Shown here: piece after piece, positions 24,693 through 37,276 of the stretch
Numbering within the stretch: the first letter of the stretch is position 1
Layout of the letters: the number at the start of each line of letters is the position of its first letter
DNA from: Parus major
Taxonomy: Eukaryota; Chordata; Aves; Passeriformes; Paridae
Length of the DNA: 64,000 nt
Assembly (NCBI RefSeq): GCF_001522545.3
Contig: NC_031799.1
Location: forward strand, 44,705,182-44,769,181
Direction: 5' to 3'
Position numbers and translations under genes: made by a program
The notes under the pieces: generated by a model
Seen by the model: only the letters and a program-made list of their open reading frames with translations
Database searches by the model: none
What the model was told of the DNA's origin: nothing

Positions 24693-25045
24693 GTTAGATG
24701 ATTAAGAGGCTGGAGCTTCTCTCCAAAGAGGAAAGGCTGAGAGAGCTGGGCTTGTTCAGCCTCGAGAAGAAATTACTGAGGGGGGACCTCACCAATGTCT
24801 ATAAATGTCTCAAGGGAGGGTGTTAGGAGCATGGATGAGACCATCTTAGTGGTGTCCAGCAGCAGGGCAAGAAACAACGGGCAGAAACTGATGCACAGGA
24901 AGTTCCACCTGAATTGAGGAAGAACTTGGTTACTGTCCAGGTGACTGTGCATGGAACGGGTGACCCAGAGAAGGGGCAGAGGCTCCCTCATTGCAGATAT
25001 TCAGGAACCACCCAGCTGCAATCCTTTGCCAGGTGCTCTGGTATG
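24693..25045 (+). repeat. CR1 LINE fragment
   Basis: GAGAGAGCTGGGCTTGTTCAG, the text GACCTCACCAATGTCTATAA, and CAGGCAAGAAACAACGGGCAG-like text are the plus-strand CR1 region just upstream of the 3' end. No tail repeat follows. Confidence 0.85.
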
Positions 25046-27416
25046 ACTGTGCCTGGGTACATTGGCTTGTGCTGCTGTGTACTGGAAAATTGAATAAAGG
25101 GCTTGTATCTGTTTCACATCTTCCAGTGCTTTGAATTGTATCATAGAACTCTGTGCAATATTCCATAATTAAGCATAAATGGAGGCATCCAAGTATACTT
25201 TTGGATATACTGTACCTGTAGTTGGAAATATGCTATAGTTGTTACTAAATTTTCTTTTAGTTTATTTTTCTTTCTGTAACTAATACAAGATAAGCAGGCT
25301 TTGTGCCAGTTTATCTAAATTTCTTTGCTCAGACACATCTATGCTCAACATCAAGTACACAAGAGATTATTGAATCCAAATTGGAAAAGACAAATATATT
25401 TTAGGTACTTATTTTCCTAATTATTTATTTGAATATCAGCATTTTGTAATACTTTCTGCTGCAGGTTTTGCTATCCTAGAGTTAGTTCCACTGGAAAGCC
25501 ACCAAGGTAGTCAGGAGGTTGTAGCACCTGACATATTAACAAAAGCTGAGAGAACAGGGTTTGTTGATTTGCCTAGAGAAGACTCTACGGATATAAACTT
25601 GTTTGGGTTTGGGGTTTTTTTTGCTTTATCCTTTTTTTCTTTTTTTTTTCCCACAAGGCAAGAAAATACTGGAATAATTAACTCACAGATATTTTTAAAT
25701 TTTCACCCTTGGACATACTCAACACTTTACTGGACAAGTAGAGACAAGTGCTCTGCTGGACAAGAGACCTGATTTGATTAGTCCTGCTTTGAGCAGGAGG
25801 CTGATATACAAGATACTGAGGATTTCTTTTGGCCTAAAATATTTTATGATTCTAATGATATATTAAGGAATACAGTGACTTTGCTTTTAACAAATGTAGT
25901 TCTTAAAGTTTCACAGCTGAGCACAAAACTGAGGTGTCTCATGGTTCCATTTTTTTACCTTGCAGCATTTTATACAACAAAGTTTTAAAAATCATTGCTA
26001 TTATCTTTTCTAATGTGATGTTCAATCACACCCATATAGTCTGGCATTGAAATTTATTTTAGATTGTATTAGTAGTCTATTACCACTCAGGCAACTTACT
26101 AGCACTGATAGAAAGAGAACCTATCCACATTTAATTCACATCTAGGCTTAGCCCTGGAAGTTCAACTGAACAACACCAGGCTCTTCTGCTGAGCCGTAAA
26201 ACTGGCTTTTATTATCAGTATTTTTGTCTGCATGCAACACAACCATCCTTTTCCTCACAAAGTAAATTCTCTCCATAATCCAAGCAGCAAATACCTACCC
26301 ATAAAAACATGTTGGTATAAAATAAACAAAAAATCACATTTTGAGGAACCCGAAGAACACATCTAAAAAGAAATGGCAATGCACACCAACTGCCTTTATG
26401 GAACTAATAAAAAATATTCACTGAGGAGCTTCTCAAAATGTGGCAATTCCTCTTACCCCACATAATTTTTCTCTTTTGTCAACCCTAATGGCAAAATACT
26501 AAATTGTAGCAGTGAAGAAATGCTACATATTTATTTTAATGGTTTTTTGATTTTCCTTTAAAAATTTAACTACTTTGGACTTTCCTGAATGTTAAATGTC
26601 TTTTTGAAATGTGATTTATTTGTCATTCGTAGATCATAGAAGACAGTTAAAATTTCTGGGATAGTAAAATATCTTGCCTTGATTTACTTAGACCTTAAAC
26701 TAGACAATATAATAAATACAGAGGAAATTTGGTCATCTTGAGACTATCTATGATTTAGAGTGATGGTTAAAAATTACTTGCCTGATTTAAGTACTTAGCT
26801 ACTCTTTGAAATTCTATATGAAATGCCATGAAAACATTATTTTTTTTTTCTTCCTATCTGTCCTTAATTTACCTTTTCTTTAATTTTCCTCCTGTTTTCA
26901 TGCCTAGTGGGTTTTGTGGGGTTGTTTTTTTTGGCGTTGTTTACTTATTTATTTATCTTTTCCCAGTTGGTTGGTTGGGGTTTTTTTGTTTGGTTGGTTT
27001 TGGTTATGTTGTTGGAGGTTGTTAGTTTGTTTGTTTGAGGTATTTTGGGGAGGGGAGTTCAGGTGGGGGTGGGGGAATTAGTTTGGTTGGTTTTTTACTG
27101 ACCCAACAGGCTTTTCTCCTAAGTTTCATAGCATAAGGATGTGAATAAAACTATTATCTCTGTGTCTGCAGCATGACTTGATCTGTAGGATGGTGTTCCT
27201 TTGGTGTAACACTATATCCTATTGCATAGTGAAAACTTCTGAGATTCCACAAAATTAAACAACAAAACAACAATGAAGCTTGTGTTCCTTGTTTCCAGTG
27301 AACAGTTCTGAGACAAGAAAATTGAGAATTTGCCAGTTAAAGAGAAGTGGGTGAGTGCAAATCTCATGAGGGCTTCCTAAGACCAAATTCAGGGAGCTGC
27401 ATCAGTGTCTGGGCAT
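25046..27416. other. No gene recognised; G/T-rich patch at the right
   Basis: AT-rich sequence with nothing recognisable up to about 26900, then a G/T-rich patch (26907-27100) carrying a quadruplex-type motif. Short open frames here are compositional. Confidence 0.65.
27047..27075 (+). other. G-quadruplex-type motif
   Basis: Four G runs (4, 4, 5 and 5 G) are separated by loops of 1, 9 and 1 bases in the middle of a G/T-rich patch. Folding is inferred from the motif only. Confidence 0.5.
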
Positions 27417-27735
27417 CAGCACAGGCTGGGACTGAGCAGATGGAGAGCAGCCCTGTGAGAAGGCCTTGGAGGTGCTGCTGGGTGAGAGGCTGGACATGAC
27501 CCAGCCATGGGCACTCCCAGCCCAGAGAGCCAGAGTGTCCTGGGCTGCATCCAGAGCAGCGTGGGCAGCAGGGCAGGGAGAGGATTCTGTCCCTCTGCTC
27601 TGCTCTGCTCTGCTCTGCTCTGCTCTGCTCTGCTCTGCTCTGCTCTGCTCTGCTCTGCTCTGGTGAAGCATGGTGCATCTCACTGTGAGGAAAGGCTAAG
27701 GAAGTTAGGATTGTTCAGCCTGGAGAAGACAATGC
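27417..27735 (+). repeat. CR1 fragment with internal pentanucleotide expansion
   Basis: GGTGAGAGGCTGGACATGACC, GTGTCCTGGGCTGCATCCAG and TTGTTCAGCCTGGAGAAGAC are plus-strand CR1 text. The middle is replaced by a (CTCTG)14 array. A minus-strand CR1 piece begins within about 10 bases of the right end. Confidence 0.85.
27593..27662. repeat. (CTCTG)14 microsatellite
   Basis: 70 bases, fourteen perfect CTCTG units. It most likely grew from the CCCTCTGCTCTGC present in CR1 at this position. Confidence 0.97.
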
Positions 27736-27744
27736 ATCAGGTTG

Positions 27745-28226
27745 ATCTAGTTGCAGCATCCAGATTCCTCCGGTTGGCATCCTGTCCTCCAGGAGTGTCA
27801 ACCACATCACTCAGCTTGGTACCATCTGCAAATTCATTGAGGGTGCACTCAACCCCTTAATCTGTGTCACCAATGAAGATATTAGGTAACACTGGTCCCA
27901 GAATGGACCCCTGAGGGACACCACTTATTACTGATGTTCATCAAAACTCTAAGCCATTAACCAGCTACCCTCTGGATGCAATTGTCCAACCAATTTCTCA
28001 GTCCTCTCATCAAATCCATCCCTCTGCTGTTTAGAGAGAGGAATGTTTTGGGGACTGTGTCAAAGGCTTTGCAGACGTTCAGATAAATGACATCTATAAC
28101 CCTAACCTTGTCCACTGGTGGGGCCACTCCATCATAAAGGGCCACTCTAGGTTGATCAGGAAGGACATGCCCTTGGAGAAGCCGTGCTGGCTGTCACAAA
28201 TCACATCCCGGTCCTCCATGTGCCTT
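27745..28226 (-). repeat. CR1 LINE fragment, reverse-transcriptase region
   Basis: The minus strand gives a diverged RT piece, VIDVIYLNVCKAFDTVPKTF and then LRNWLDNCIQR, matching the D-[FL]-x-K-A-F-D-x-V block of CR1 RT. The plus-strand text (AATGGACCCCTGAGGGACAC, CCTTGGAGAAGCCGTGCTGG) is standard CR1 in reverse. No intact frame. Confidence 0.88.
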
Positions 28227-31200
28227 TAAATTTAGCAGGAAAATTATTTTCAGCACATATTATGAAATGACTGCACTTTCCTGTATTAATATGACAGTGT
28301 TTTGTCCAGCTGTGGTCACAGACTGTCAAAAAGCAAAGTTTCCCCTTGTGAATGCCTGAACTACATATAACACTATAATCACTGTAGTTCGTGATATTTA
28401 AGAGGGCCTGCTAAAAATTCTGAAAATGAAGTGAGAAGTGGAAGTTTGATCTGTTTGTCACAGAAGTAGCTGATCTGTTTCTTCACCAGAGGAAGTTGCT
28501 AATGCCTTGGTGTTGTTAATAGTAATGTGTTTGTAGCAGCAATGGCAAGGATTTGACAGTGCAACTTCTCCAGCAGCAGTGTTGTCTGAAAACATCCCAG
28601 CTTCCTGTCAACTCTTATTTATTATTTTAAGTCATACTATTGTGACTTATATATAAGTCAACACTGTTCTAACACATATGCCATTTCTTTCTTGTTTGTG
28701 GAGCTGCACAATAAGCTCATTCAACCCTTTCTAACAAAAGCAGTAACAAAACATTAATATATACTCTTTTCTAAAAAGGTCTGATTTCAAAGGCACAGTT
28801 TACATCTTAATTGTAATGGTTAAAATTAGTTTATTCCCCCTACAGTGAGATTTCTTGGATAGACAAGTGAGGTCCCATGGTAGTTCAGGAGTTAGCAGAT
28901 ATACATGTAAGATACCAATAACAGGGAACAGTAATTACTCTCTTTGCCTCTTTGCAGGTCCCAGGGGAGAGTATATTACATGCAACATTTTGATCATTCA
29001 GCTCCAAGGGAACAAAGGGGAAAGGAATCTGTCATTGACACCATTTGTTTTACATTAAACTCCAGCCCTGAACGATTTTCTTTTAAATAATGAATTTCAG
29101 AAAAGACAGTTATGCTGAAAAGGAATTTAAGGAATTAAAACAAATTTAAGCTTGATAATTTTCACTAAACAGATCAGATCACTTAACTATTTGTAATAAG
29201 AAGTTTCAGAAACACCTTTCATAAAGATATTTCTATCTTCTCTGATAAGCAAAGGTTTTATTGTGTTTTGTTTGACTTCTGTAAGTGGAAATTTAGGACT
29301 TTTAAAAAAATTTATTTCTACCTAGTCCCAGATGATATCTCATTGTAGAGGTAGTCAGTTAGGAAGAATTAATTTGGCATGCAAGTAAGCAAGGATATAT
29401 ATGTATGAGGTAAGAGGTAACAGTAACTGAAATATTCCAGCTGCAATGTGAGAGTGATTTGACAGAAAATGAGGCATGAAAAACAATTTAATTCTAATTA
29501 GAATAAGTTAATTGCCTATTGTGGCCTTTATTGAAAGACATGGGGGTGGAACTTCTAATGAGCTCAAAAGCTAAACTGAAAATTCAGATAAGGGTGTAAG
29601 CACACTGGAAAAATCAAGTATGGATTTTAAGAATGAGGTTTTGGTACATAAAAATAAATATATTCAAAAGTGTGTTGCTATATTTCTAATTTTAAGAATA
29701 TGAACTAGTAGACTTTGGGATGTTTTGGAACTATGCTACTTATATATACTTTATATAGTTTTTCCACAGTTTTATTTTCTTCAGATAATTTACACCTGGT
29801 TTGGAACAGAAAAAACTGATAGGTTGCGTGAAGATCTGGCTGACATGGCAACAAACAAACTGTGTTCGTTCTAACACTGAAGATAATCTGTGGAAACCTA
29901 AAAAACTGAGGGAGGCAGTTGTAATTTACTGGGAATGTCTCCCTTACTGAGTGCTAGGACCAGGAGCTCAAGCAGCTGTACAGACAATCATGAGATGCTT
30001 GGATTGCTGTCTAACCTGCCTAGCTTTGTTTCCATGGTTTGGATATACAATGCAGAGCACACATCCTTCTCAGGAGCTCTGCTTTGTCCAAAACAAAAAT
30101 CAGCTTAGGAGGCTACCTATCCATATTACTATTTTTATGAGAAGTGGTTATCTGTGGTGATTACTTGTATAAAAATCATTAGGTTTTTTCAGCTTCTCAA
30201 ATCTTTTGTACAATCAGAAGGGTTTTAGTAACCATCCTTCTATTCAAGTATGTCAGATCTCATTTGCAGAGTGAATTCCTTTTTATGGACATTTGAAAGC
30301 TCTCATGCCTTTGTGTCTTTGACTTCTATGAGGACCTTTCCATGCTGAAGGTGAACCATGAACCATACCCACATATATGTGAAAGATGTTATGGCTTTCT
30401 GACTCCATGACTTACAGACATACAATGGAAACTCTGAAGAATGTGTTTGGGATTTTTGTGGATTTGAAGGAGTGGTAAGGGATTTTTTGGTCCTTTTAAT
30501 AGTTTGCAACGCTTTTCAATATATTTTTTTAATCTGTCTTCCATTGGTTTTATAATGTATTTATGCCATTAATGCAAATTTTTGTGGCCACTTTGTCAGT
30601 TTTCATTGTTGCTAGTGGTAATTGAATGTATGTACAATGTATGTACAATCTTACCTGTATATTGTAATGCAGATGTTCTTGAAAGATATAAGTATTCTTT
30701 ATTCTGTGGAATCCTGTAATATGTTTGAAAAGGAGGGATTAGATAGGCAACTATCAGACCTAAAGTAAGAGAAGCAGAAATACCAGACTGAATTATAGCA
30801 GATTGCATTTTGCATGGAAATCAAGATACTTATTTTGAAAGAAAGACAAGCAAAATTTTAGTAAGTGCCTTTTATGAATCTTTTATTTATCTCATGTGAA
30901 AAGAGAAGGATATTACATTTGCTCTATAACTGAAAAGACTGCTGCTTAGGATTTTTGATGAATACAGTGATATGTCAGGTCTGGACAGAATATTGGCATC
31001 CTGCTTTTAGTGAGAGCTCAGTAGGTGAATAAGAATTTCAGAAAGGTGACTTAGGTTCATAGTCAAAACTGAATTATTTTCTGCCATCATCAGAGGAATG
31101 ATTACTAATCAGTTGGAATGGCTGAAGCTTAATGCTGCAGCCAATTTAACTTACTTTACCTTGTAAGAAATAGTGTTATTAGTTGAAGGAGAAGAAGGAA

Positions 31201-33092
31201 CAGGAAGGTCCAAATAAGCATCTTTTCACTTGGCAATACAAAAAATTAAAGAGGGGAAAAAAAGACTAAAAGCCAAAGGATTGTCCTTAAAGTCAGATAC
31301 ATTTTTATATATCTCTGAGGGCATATGCATATAAATGTAGGCAAACACTTTTTAAGAAGGTGCAGGCAAAGCACTTTAAGCTACCCTTTGTCCTTTATGT
31401 TGTACGATATTCTCTGCTTAACTTTTCTAATGATTCTTCTCCTGAGCCGAATCTTTCAAGCGTACCGTGCAGGCCTCGTACCTAACACGGTCCAAATTCT
31501 TTAAAAATATTGGCTACTGTCAATAGCTTAACCAAATGAAAAGTTCAGGGACTTTCAAGCTCTTCTCAATGGCCCTCGGAATAAACTACAGTTATCACTC
31601 ATTGTGTAACAAACAAAACCAGAGATTCTGTCTAAAAGAGCTGAGGGGAAACCCCCCAAAGACTGCTTTTCATAGAGAAGGGTTCTCAGTTTTTGAGGTA
31701 AAGTGAAACAAGGAACTCAATTATCTCTGCTTAATAAACATAAAGAGTCAATCTGTTAATCTTAAACATATTTCTTGATTTTCTGAACGTAAAATGCTTT
31801 TTTTTTAGAAAAAGAATATATAGAGTGGGGTAATAAAGAGAAAATGGCAGCACTTTAGACTGTGATTCTGGAAACTGTCTTGGTGGAAGGACATTAATTT
31901 TAAGGCAACATAGCAGTGCTGTTTGATTTTAATTACTGATGGCAACCCCCACAGACAAGACTACAGTGAGAGAAAAAGGTGACAAAGATTCTTTATATTT
32001 TCTGAGAAGGCCAAAGAGGCAGAGGAGGAGAAACTACAGAAGCCAGATATATGAAAGTCAAAGGAAGAAAAGCTTTGGAAGAAGTAGTAAGTGCACTGAC
32101 ATATCTGGAGAGAAATAGTGCATAGTGGCAGCTCATTCCTGGTGTTAGCTATTGGAGTCGCTACAGAGAATTCGCGCTCTTTCCCTGCCTACCCAGCAGG
32201 TGGCATCTGGAAGACACAAATCACATCACATTTCTGGTTTCCTCCTGTAAACTGTAACTAAGAAATCTCTTTGATGTTTTGTCTTCATATACTTTCCTGG
32301 GGAGAGATGAAAAGAGTTTTGTGACCAGAACTTTTGACTGCCTAATGTGTGATCTCTCCCTGTATCACAGCAGTCAGCAAAAAGAAAAAAATCATCTCTG
32401 ATTTAAGATTGACATTGTATAAATGAGCATTCTAATCTAATAACTTTAACAAGTAATAATATAGCAGAAAAGAGCTTTCTCCCAGTGTTCTTGGGGTCAA
32501 AAATGAAGAGTATTGCCAAGAGGCTTCAAAACCATAAATGGCATAAGATACAAGAAGACTTTGTTATGGTTATCCAGGAGAGTTTGTCTTTATTATCCAA
32601 ATAGTCTTCAGAAGAATAATTTCTGCTCTTTTGGAAACATGAGAAAGAGCTCTAAGTCAATCATGCTAAAATGTTTGGTTAGGTAGTTTTAGTGCCACAA
32701 TCCCCTATTCCACTAAATCTATTAAGTTCATTAAATCTATTTTACTCAGAAAACTAAAATCCACTGGAAAGCAGCTCAGAGAACCTATCATGAGGTTTAC
32801 TCTTTGAAATTCATTCTATGTGAAGATTATACAGCCCATTTATGCCAAACTCTAGTCCATAAGCCACTTCTTAATTTTTAACTCTGAAACATGTTGCTTG
32901 TTAGTTGATTGTATGCCATTGCTATAACTGATTCTCAATTCTGTGTATTTCTAACTTTTTTAATGGAATTGTACTGCTTTTTAATTTTATTGTTAATGCT
33001 GTGTCATTACAATGTACGTTATATTACATATATGTCATTACATATTACATTGTCCACGATGGACATAAATTTTGTATGCGCATGAAGGATGT
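28227..33092. other. No gene recognised
   Basis: AT-rich, gene-free sequence. I looked for upstream dynein motor motifs (AAA P-loops, the stalk, the W-P-L-M-I-D-P-Q block) and did not recognise any. Confidence 0.6.
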
Positions 33093-34939
33093 AATTCACA
33101 GAGTTCCTGGTTGCCAGGATGCTCTTTAGTTGAGGTACTTCGGTAAGAGGGACCAGCTAACAGAGGAAGAGCTCAGAGGCAGCCAGCAAACGCAGCAGTT
33201 TGCAGAGCAGGCTGTGCAGAGCAGGGCTCAGCAGCTTGCCTTAGAAAGGCACGTGTGTCCTCAGCAGTGGTGTCACCACACCACAGGGCAGCCCTCAACA
33301 GCTGCTGGGGTACCTGTGGCACTTGAGGTGTTATCCAGTCAGAGCTCTGGTGGGTGACTGCTGCCCTCCAGGAGAGCCTAAGGCCTCTTGCCTTAGGAGT
33401 GGAGCAGTGGGGAAAGGCTTCCCATTCTGCAGGAAATGTGCCTGTGTTGAGAAATGATGCTGCCAAATGAAGAAGCTGTGGGAAAAGGGCCACAGACCAT
33501 GTAGCAGCAGAGATGATGGAGAAAAGACTAGGTATGTGTTTTCCAAGGGTCTGGCTTCAAAAACTTGAACTTAAGAGTGCACTGAAGTATTGGGATCAGA
33601 ACAGATGGGGTCAACTGAGAGATGTTATAAAAGGTGTTTTATTGCATAATCAGTCTCATGGAAGTGTGAGACATTTAAGATGTTACATTCAGTGCCATCA
33701 CATCAGAAGCCATCTTAATTCTAGGTACAATATCTTTTATAAATTTCTTAGCCAATCAAACAAAGCTCACCAGCATCTTCATAAACCAGTCATTAATTGC
33801 TTCATCTCACACCATTCTACCGTAATGCATCTTTTCTCATCCAATCATATAACACCACATATAACACTAATATATATCACATACATATATATACATATAT
33901 ACATAAATATATACATATATATATACATATAACACCAATCATATAACACTACAGAAACTTACATTGGTCTTTCTACTAATTCTATAACAGATTTGATTGT
34001 TAAACTTCAAAATTTTCTACTGTCTTGCATAACGTATTTATTCCCTTACATGAGGCATGTTTCTGCTTGCTAAAAACACATTCCTGCTTTATGTTGTACT
34101 TCATGTCTGTGCAACTTTATTGTTCTAAAACTCCAAGCCTTTTCCAAGGTCTCAGGTCAAACTTTGTATCTATCTCTACCTCTGAGCCTGGATGCTCAAG
34201 GCCTTGAGAGTTTGCTGTGCCTGCATTTCCTACACTGAAGGCAGCACAGAGTCAGGTTTGGGACACTCCCATTATTGCAACTGTTGGAAGTTTCTAAGTT
34301 CAGGCATTAGGAGAATGGCATTCTCATTCTGTAGAATTGCTAATAAGGAGGAGGTGCAGTGCTTTTGTAGCTGTCAAGGGTTGACAGCTCTGTCAAATGA
34401 ATCCTCTAACTGGGCTGAGCTCAGAGGATTAACTTGAGCCCTGCAACAGCAGCAGGTTGAAGCAGCAAGTGACAGAAGTGTGAGACTCTCTACAGTGATC
34501 CCTTTATGACACTTAAGAGGTGAATAAACAGAAAAGGAGCTGTTCTAGTTTTGTTTGGGTAAAGTGAGACTTGTGAAGCCCTGAACTGAAGAAAAGGAAA
34601 ACAAGGATCACAAGTGTAAGGGCAACCAGCAGAAATACAAATCTTCCCTAGTGATGTGCATCTGTGGAAATCAGTGCTTGAAGATCAAAGGATTCAAATC
34701 ACTGTGGGTACCAATGCTGACAAAAAAAGTACAAAAATCTGGGCCACTTAAGACAAAATTCTCAGAAAAATTCTCTGGGAAACACTCTGGACAAGGAAGA
34801 ACTCATTGGTCACTGCAGCAATCAAATGCAGGAGACATGCTCGCAGCTCCTGGCAGAAATCAGAACAAATGATTGATATACTGATTTTTGGTTTCATGTT
34901 TCTCCTGGATGGGGTTATATCTACAGAGGAAGTGTTGTT
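33093..34939. repeat. Composite unclassified repeat region with an AT-rich satellite
   Basis: A GC-richer block (33093-33545) gives way at about 33590 to sequence resembling a reversed LTR (GGTGTTTTATTGCATAATCAG, then GCCATCTTAATTCTAGGTAC) and an ATACATAT-type simple repeat (33865-33935). Further unassigned sequence follows to 34939. The blocks differ sharply in composition, suggesting nested insertions. I could not name the families with confidence. Confidence 0.45.
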
Positions 34940-35092
34940 TTCTGTTTCATGTCAAGGACTTGCTGGAGTGGATGGAGCTCTGCCTGGGGGTGGATGAGGA
35001 CCTCTTGGATCTGGATTAGAGGCAGGGCAGGGACAGGTGACATTATAGTAGGTGATATTTAAGGTCCCTTCCAACCCAGGCCATGCTATGAT
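34940..35092 (+). repeat. CR1 fragment with 3' tail
   Basis: GGAGCTCTGCCTGGGGGTGG resembles the 5' part of the CR1 coding region, while GGTCCCTTCCAACCCAGGCC and ATGCTATGATTCTT is the 3' tail. The two are joined directly, so the copy carries a large internal deletion or is two fragments. Confidence 0.65.
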
Positions 35093-36668
35093 TCTTGAAA
35101 TAGGGGAGCCTTAAGGAATTGGGTACCTTTCCCTTTCTCAAAAAAGCAACTTATATTTGCACATATTCCATGTAAATTTCTTCATAAAAGACATTCCTCA
35201 ACTTCTGTGATGTGGCATAATTTAATTGACATTTTGAGTAGGCCGTCCCTTTGTAGCTGAAATTAACTTTGATATCTCCACCCTGCCCAAAAAGCAAAGC
35301 GGAGAAGTTACTTTGTTTAAGGAAAGGTCATCAAATGATTACTTTTAAAACCTTCAGAACATGTTACATAATCTTTTCTTCTTCAGAAAACAATTCTTCA
35401 GAATTTTTGATCAGAAAGTCAGTTTACATGATCTGCTGGCACAGTGCCTGTAGAATAAATATTAGCTACTAGCTTTTCTTGGTATTAACTTCTGCAGCTC
35501 TAAAGCAACAAAATGCTGCAGAGTCCTGGCTTTTAAGTTTACTTCATTATTTTAGAAATGCATGGTACCCAAGATAGAAATAATCCTTTGCCTGAGTTTC
35601 TGCCTTTGGTGAACAGAAGTGAGAGACAGAAATTTAAGTGGAGTCAGGTCTCCTTCAGCATGACTTAACATTTACACTCAAATGTGCTCTGATGAACTGT
35701 TCCTGTAACTACTTCAGCCTTGGGAGAAAAGAGTTTTCTCCAGTGTTCAGTTCCTAGTTACCAAAAATGCATAAATATTGTGGGGAAATATATTTCTTTT
35801 ACACTACTACAAGGCTGCAAGAAGCAGAGGAAATGTTACAGAAAATAAGCACCACTCATGAGAAATCCTTAGATGTCACCACGCAAGGATCTGTCATGCA
35901 TTTTGGCATGTCTGCCAAATGACAAGCCTGCCAGAGACAAGATCCTGTGTATCAGTTTTTCTTTGAAGTATTTTTAGCAGGTTTGTTTAGTATATCATAT
36001 TAATATTTAGTATATTAATATATATATATTTAAGAAAATATCATTTTGCATTACCCATGTTTTAAATGCCCCAAGATAGCATCTTATTAAATTGCACTAA
36101 AATTTCCACACTTACAAACTAGAATGTTTGTAGAAAAAAAGTTAAAAATATTTCCTAGAAGGTAGGATCAGTATGGATTTTATGAATTTATCTGACAATG
36201 TAGGCCAGACTTCTTTTTCTGTACCTCATGTTAAGCATTCATTCTATTTGTATGTGCATTATGAGAAATTGTGAGGTCATTTGAAGTTGTAAAAATGTTC
36301 ATGCTTTACTTGCAGTGCGTATTCTGTATTAAGTCTTAGTTTAGGCCACAAATACAATTTCCTTCTCTTTCAAATCATATATATACATATGCATGTATAC
36401 ATATATACATATATTTATTTCTTTTTAAGGTCAAGATGCTTAAATGAATCTTACAAAATGCTCTTGGACCTAGAGTGACCATCCCCTTCTGTTCCAAAGC
36501 TGGGTTTGAGATGCCTAGATTTCTCTCTACAGTCATTTACTTAAGCTGTTATTAGCAAACTTCACTGATACAAATTCCACAAGTTCCTCTTACCATCTTT
36601 TGCCATGACTGATTACGATTCATCATCTTTTGAAATCAGGTGATTTTTACTGTGAGGTGCATGAATTT
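35093..36668. other. No gene recognised
   Basis: AT-rich, with TA-rich simple sequence at 35990-36030 and 36376-36420. Nothing else seen. Confidence 0.65.
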
Positions 36669-36782
36669 AAGCTAAGTATCAAGCAACATTTGACTAAATC
36701 CATGTTCTTCAAGGTCATAGAAGAACTCTCTAAAGGGACCTGTGTAGTAGAGGTCCTTCTACTCTTGTTTTCCCTAATATTT
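36669..36782 (+). pseudogene. Weak dynein match upstream of AAA6
   Basis: The frame KLSIKQHLTKSMFFKVIEEL lines up without gaps to the dynein segment ending LLEEL, and is followed by an E-x-x-L-L...I-F pattern seen next in the family. Identity is low. Support comes mainly from its correct place just before the better match at 37094. Confidence 0.3.
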
Positions 36783-37093
36783 CACTTCTTTCCTCTCTGG
36801 TTCATCAGCATCAAAACAAAAATAAGAATATGTAGCCTTGCAGGTGCCCCCATTTTAAAGCAAACTAATTTTTTTGTCACCTTGCCTCCCTAGTGCTCTT
36901 GTACATGTTTGGCATCTAATACACTTCTACTTCTAGAGACAAAAACAAGGGAGAGCTGAGGGTCTCTGACATCTTTAGTTTAAACTGTGATCTAGCACAT
37001 GAAATCAAGAGTAATGGTTTCAGATAGTCTAGTGAATTACTTCAGTATTTGGCTGTAATTAAGTTACTGAGCTCATCTAAAACTAATCTGTCC

Positions 37094-37276
37094 TTCTTTC
37101 AACTATTTAGTAAAACTGCTAAGACTATTGAAGGGAACGATAATCTGGAGAAGCTCTTCCTAATACAGCTTAGTCAGATTCTCCACACAACATGCACCAA
37201 TGTGTGTTGTCTTTCTGAGCTTCTGACAAAGTCCTGTCTAGCTTTATGCTGTGCCTTGGAACCCTACAGAAAAGAG
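37094..37276 (+). pseudogene. DNAH6: Dynein heavy-chain relic: segment between stalk/AAA5 and AAA6
   Basis: The open frame reads FFQLFSKTAKTIEGNDNLEK and continues through LSQILHTTCTNV to ALEPYRKE. It aligns without a gap over about 61 residues to the DNAH6 segment beginning F-K-Q-L-F, containing E-N-L and Q-T-L-L-T-x-x-V-N-V, and ending M-R-Q-Q. I count about 17 identities, and the Q-x-L-x-T-x-x-x-N-V core is well kept. This is typical of an old, relaxed copy. No splice sites are assigned. The comparison is with a remembered family sequence. Confidence 0.6.

Noticed and set aside
27402..27683. Frame with repeating S-R-A-E-Q units
   Set aside because: It is the (CTCTG)14 microsatellite read in reverse.
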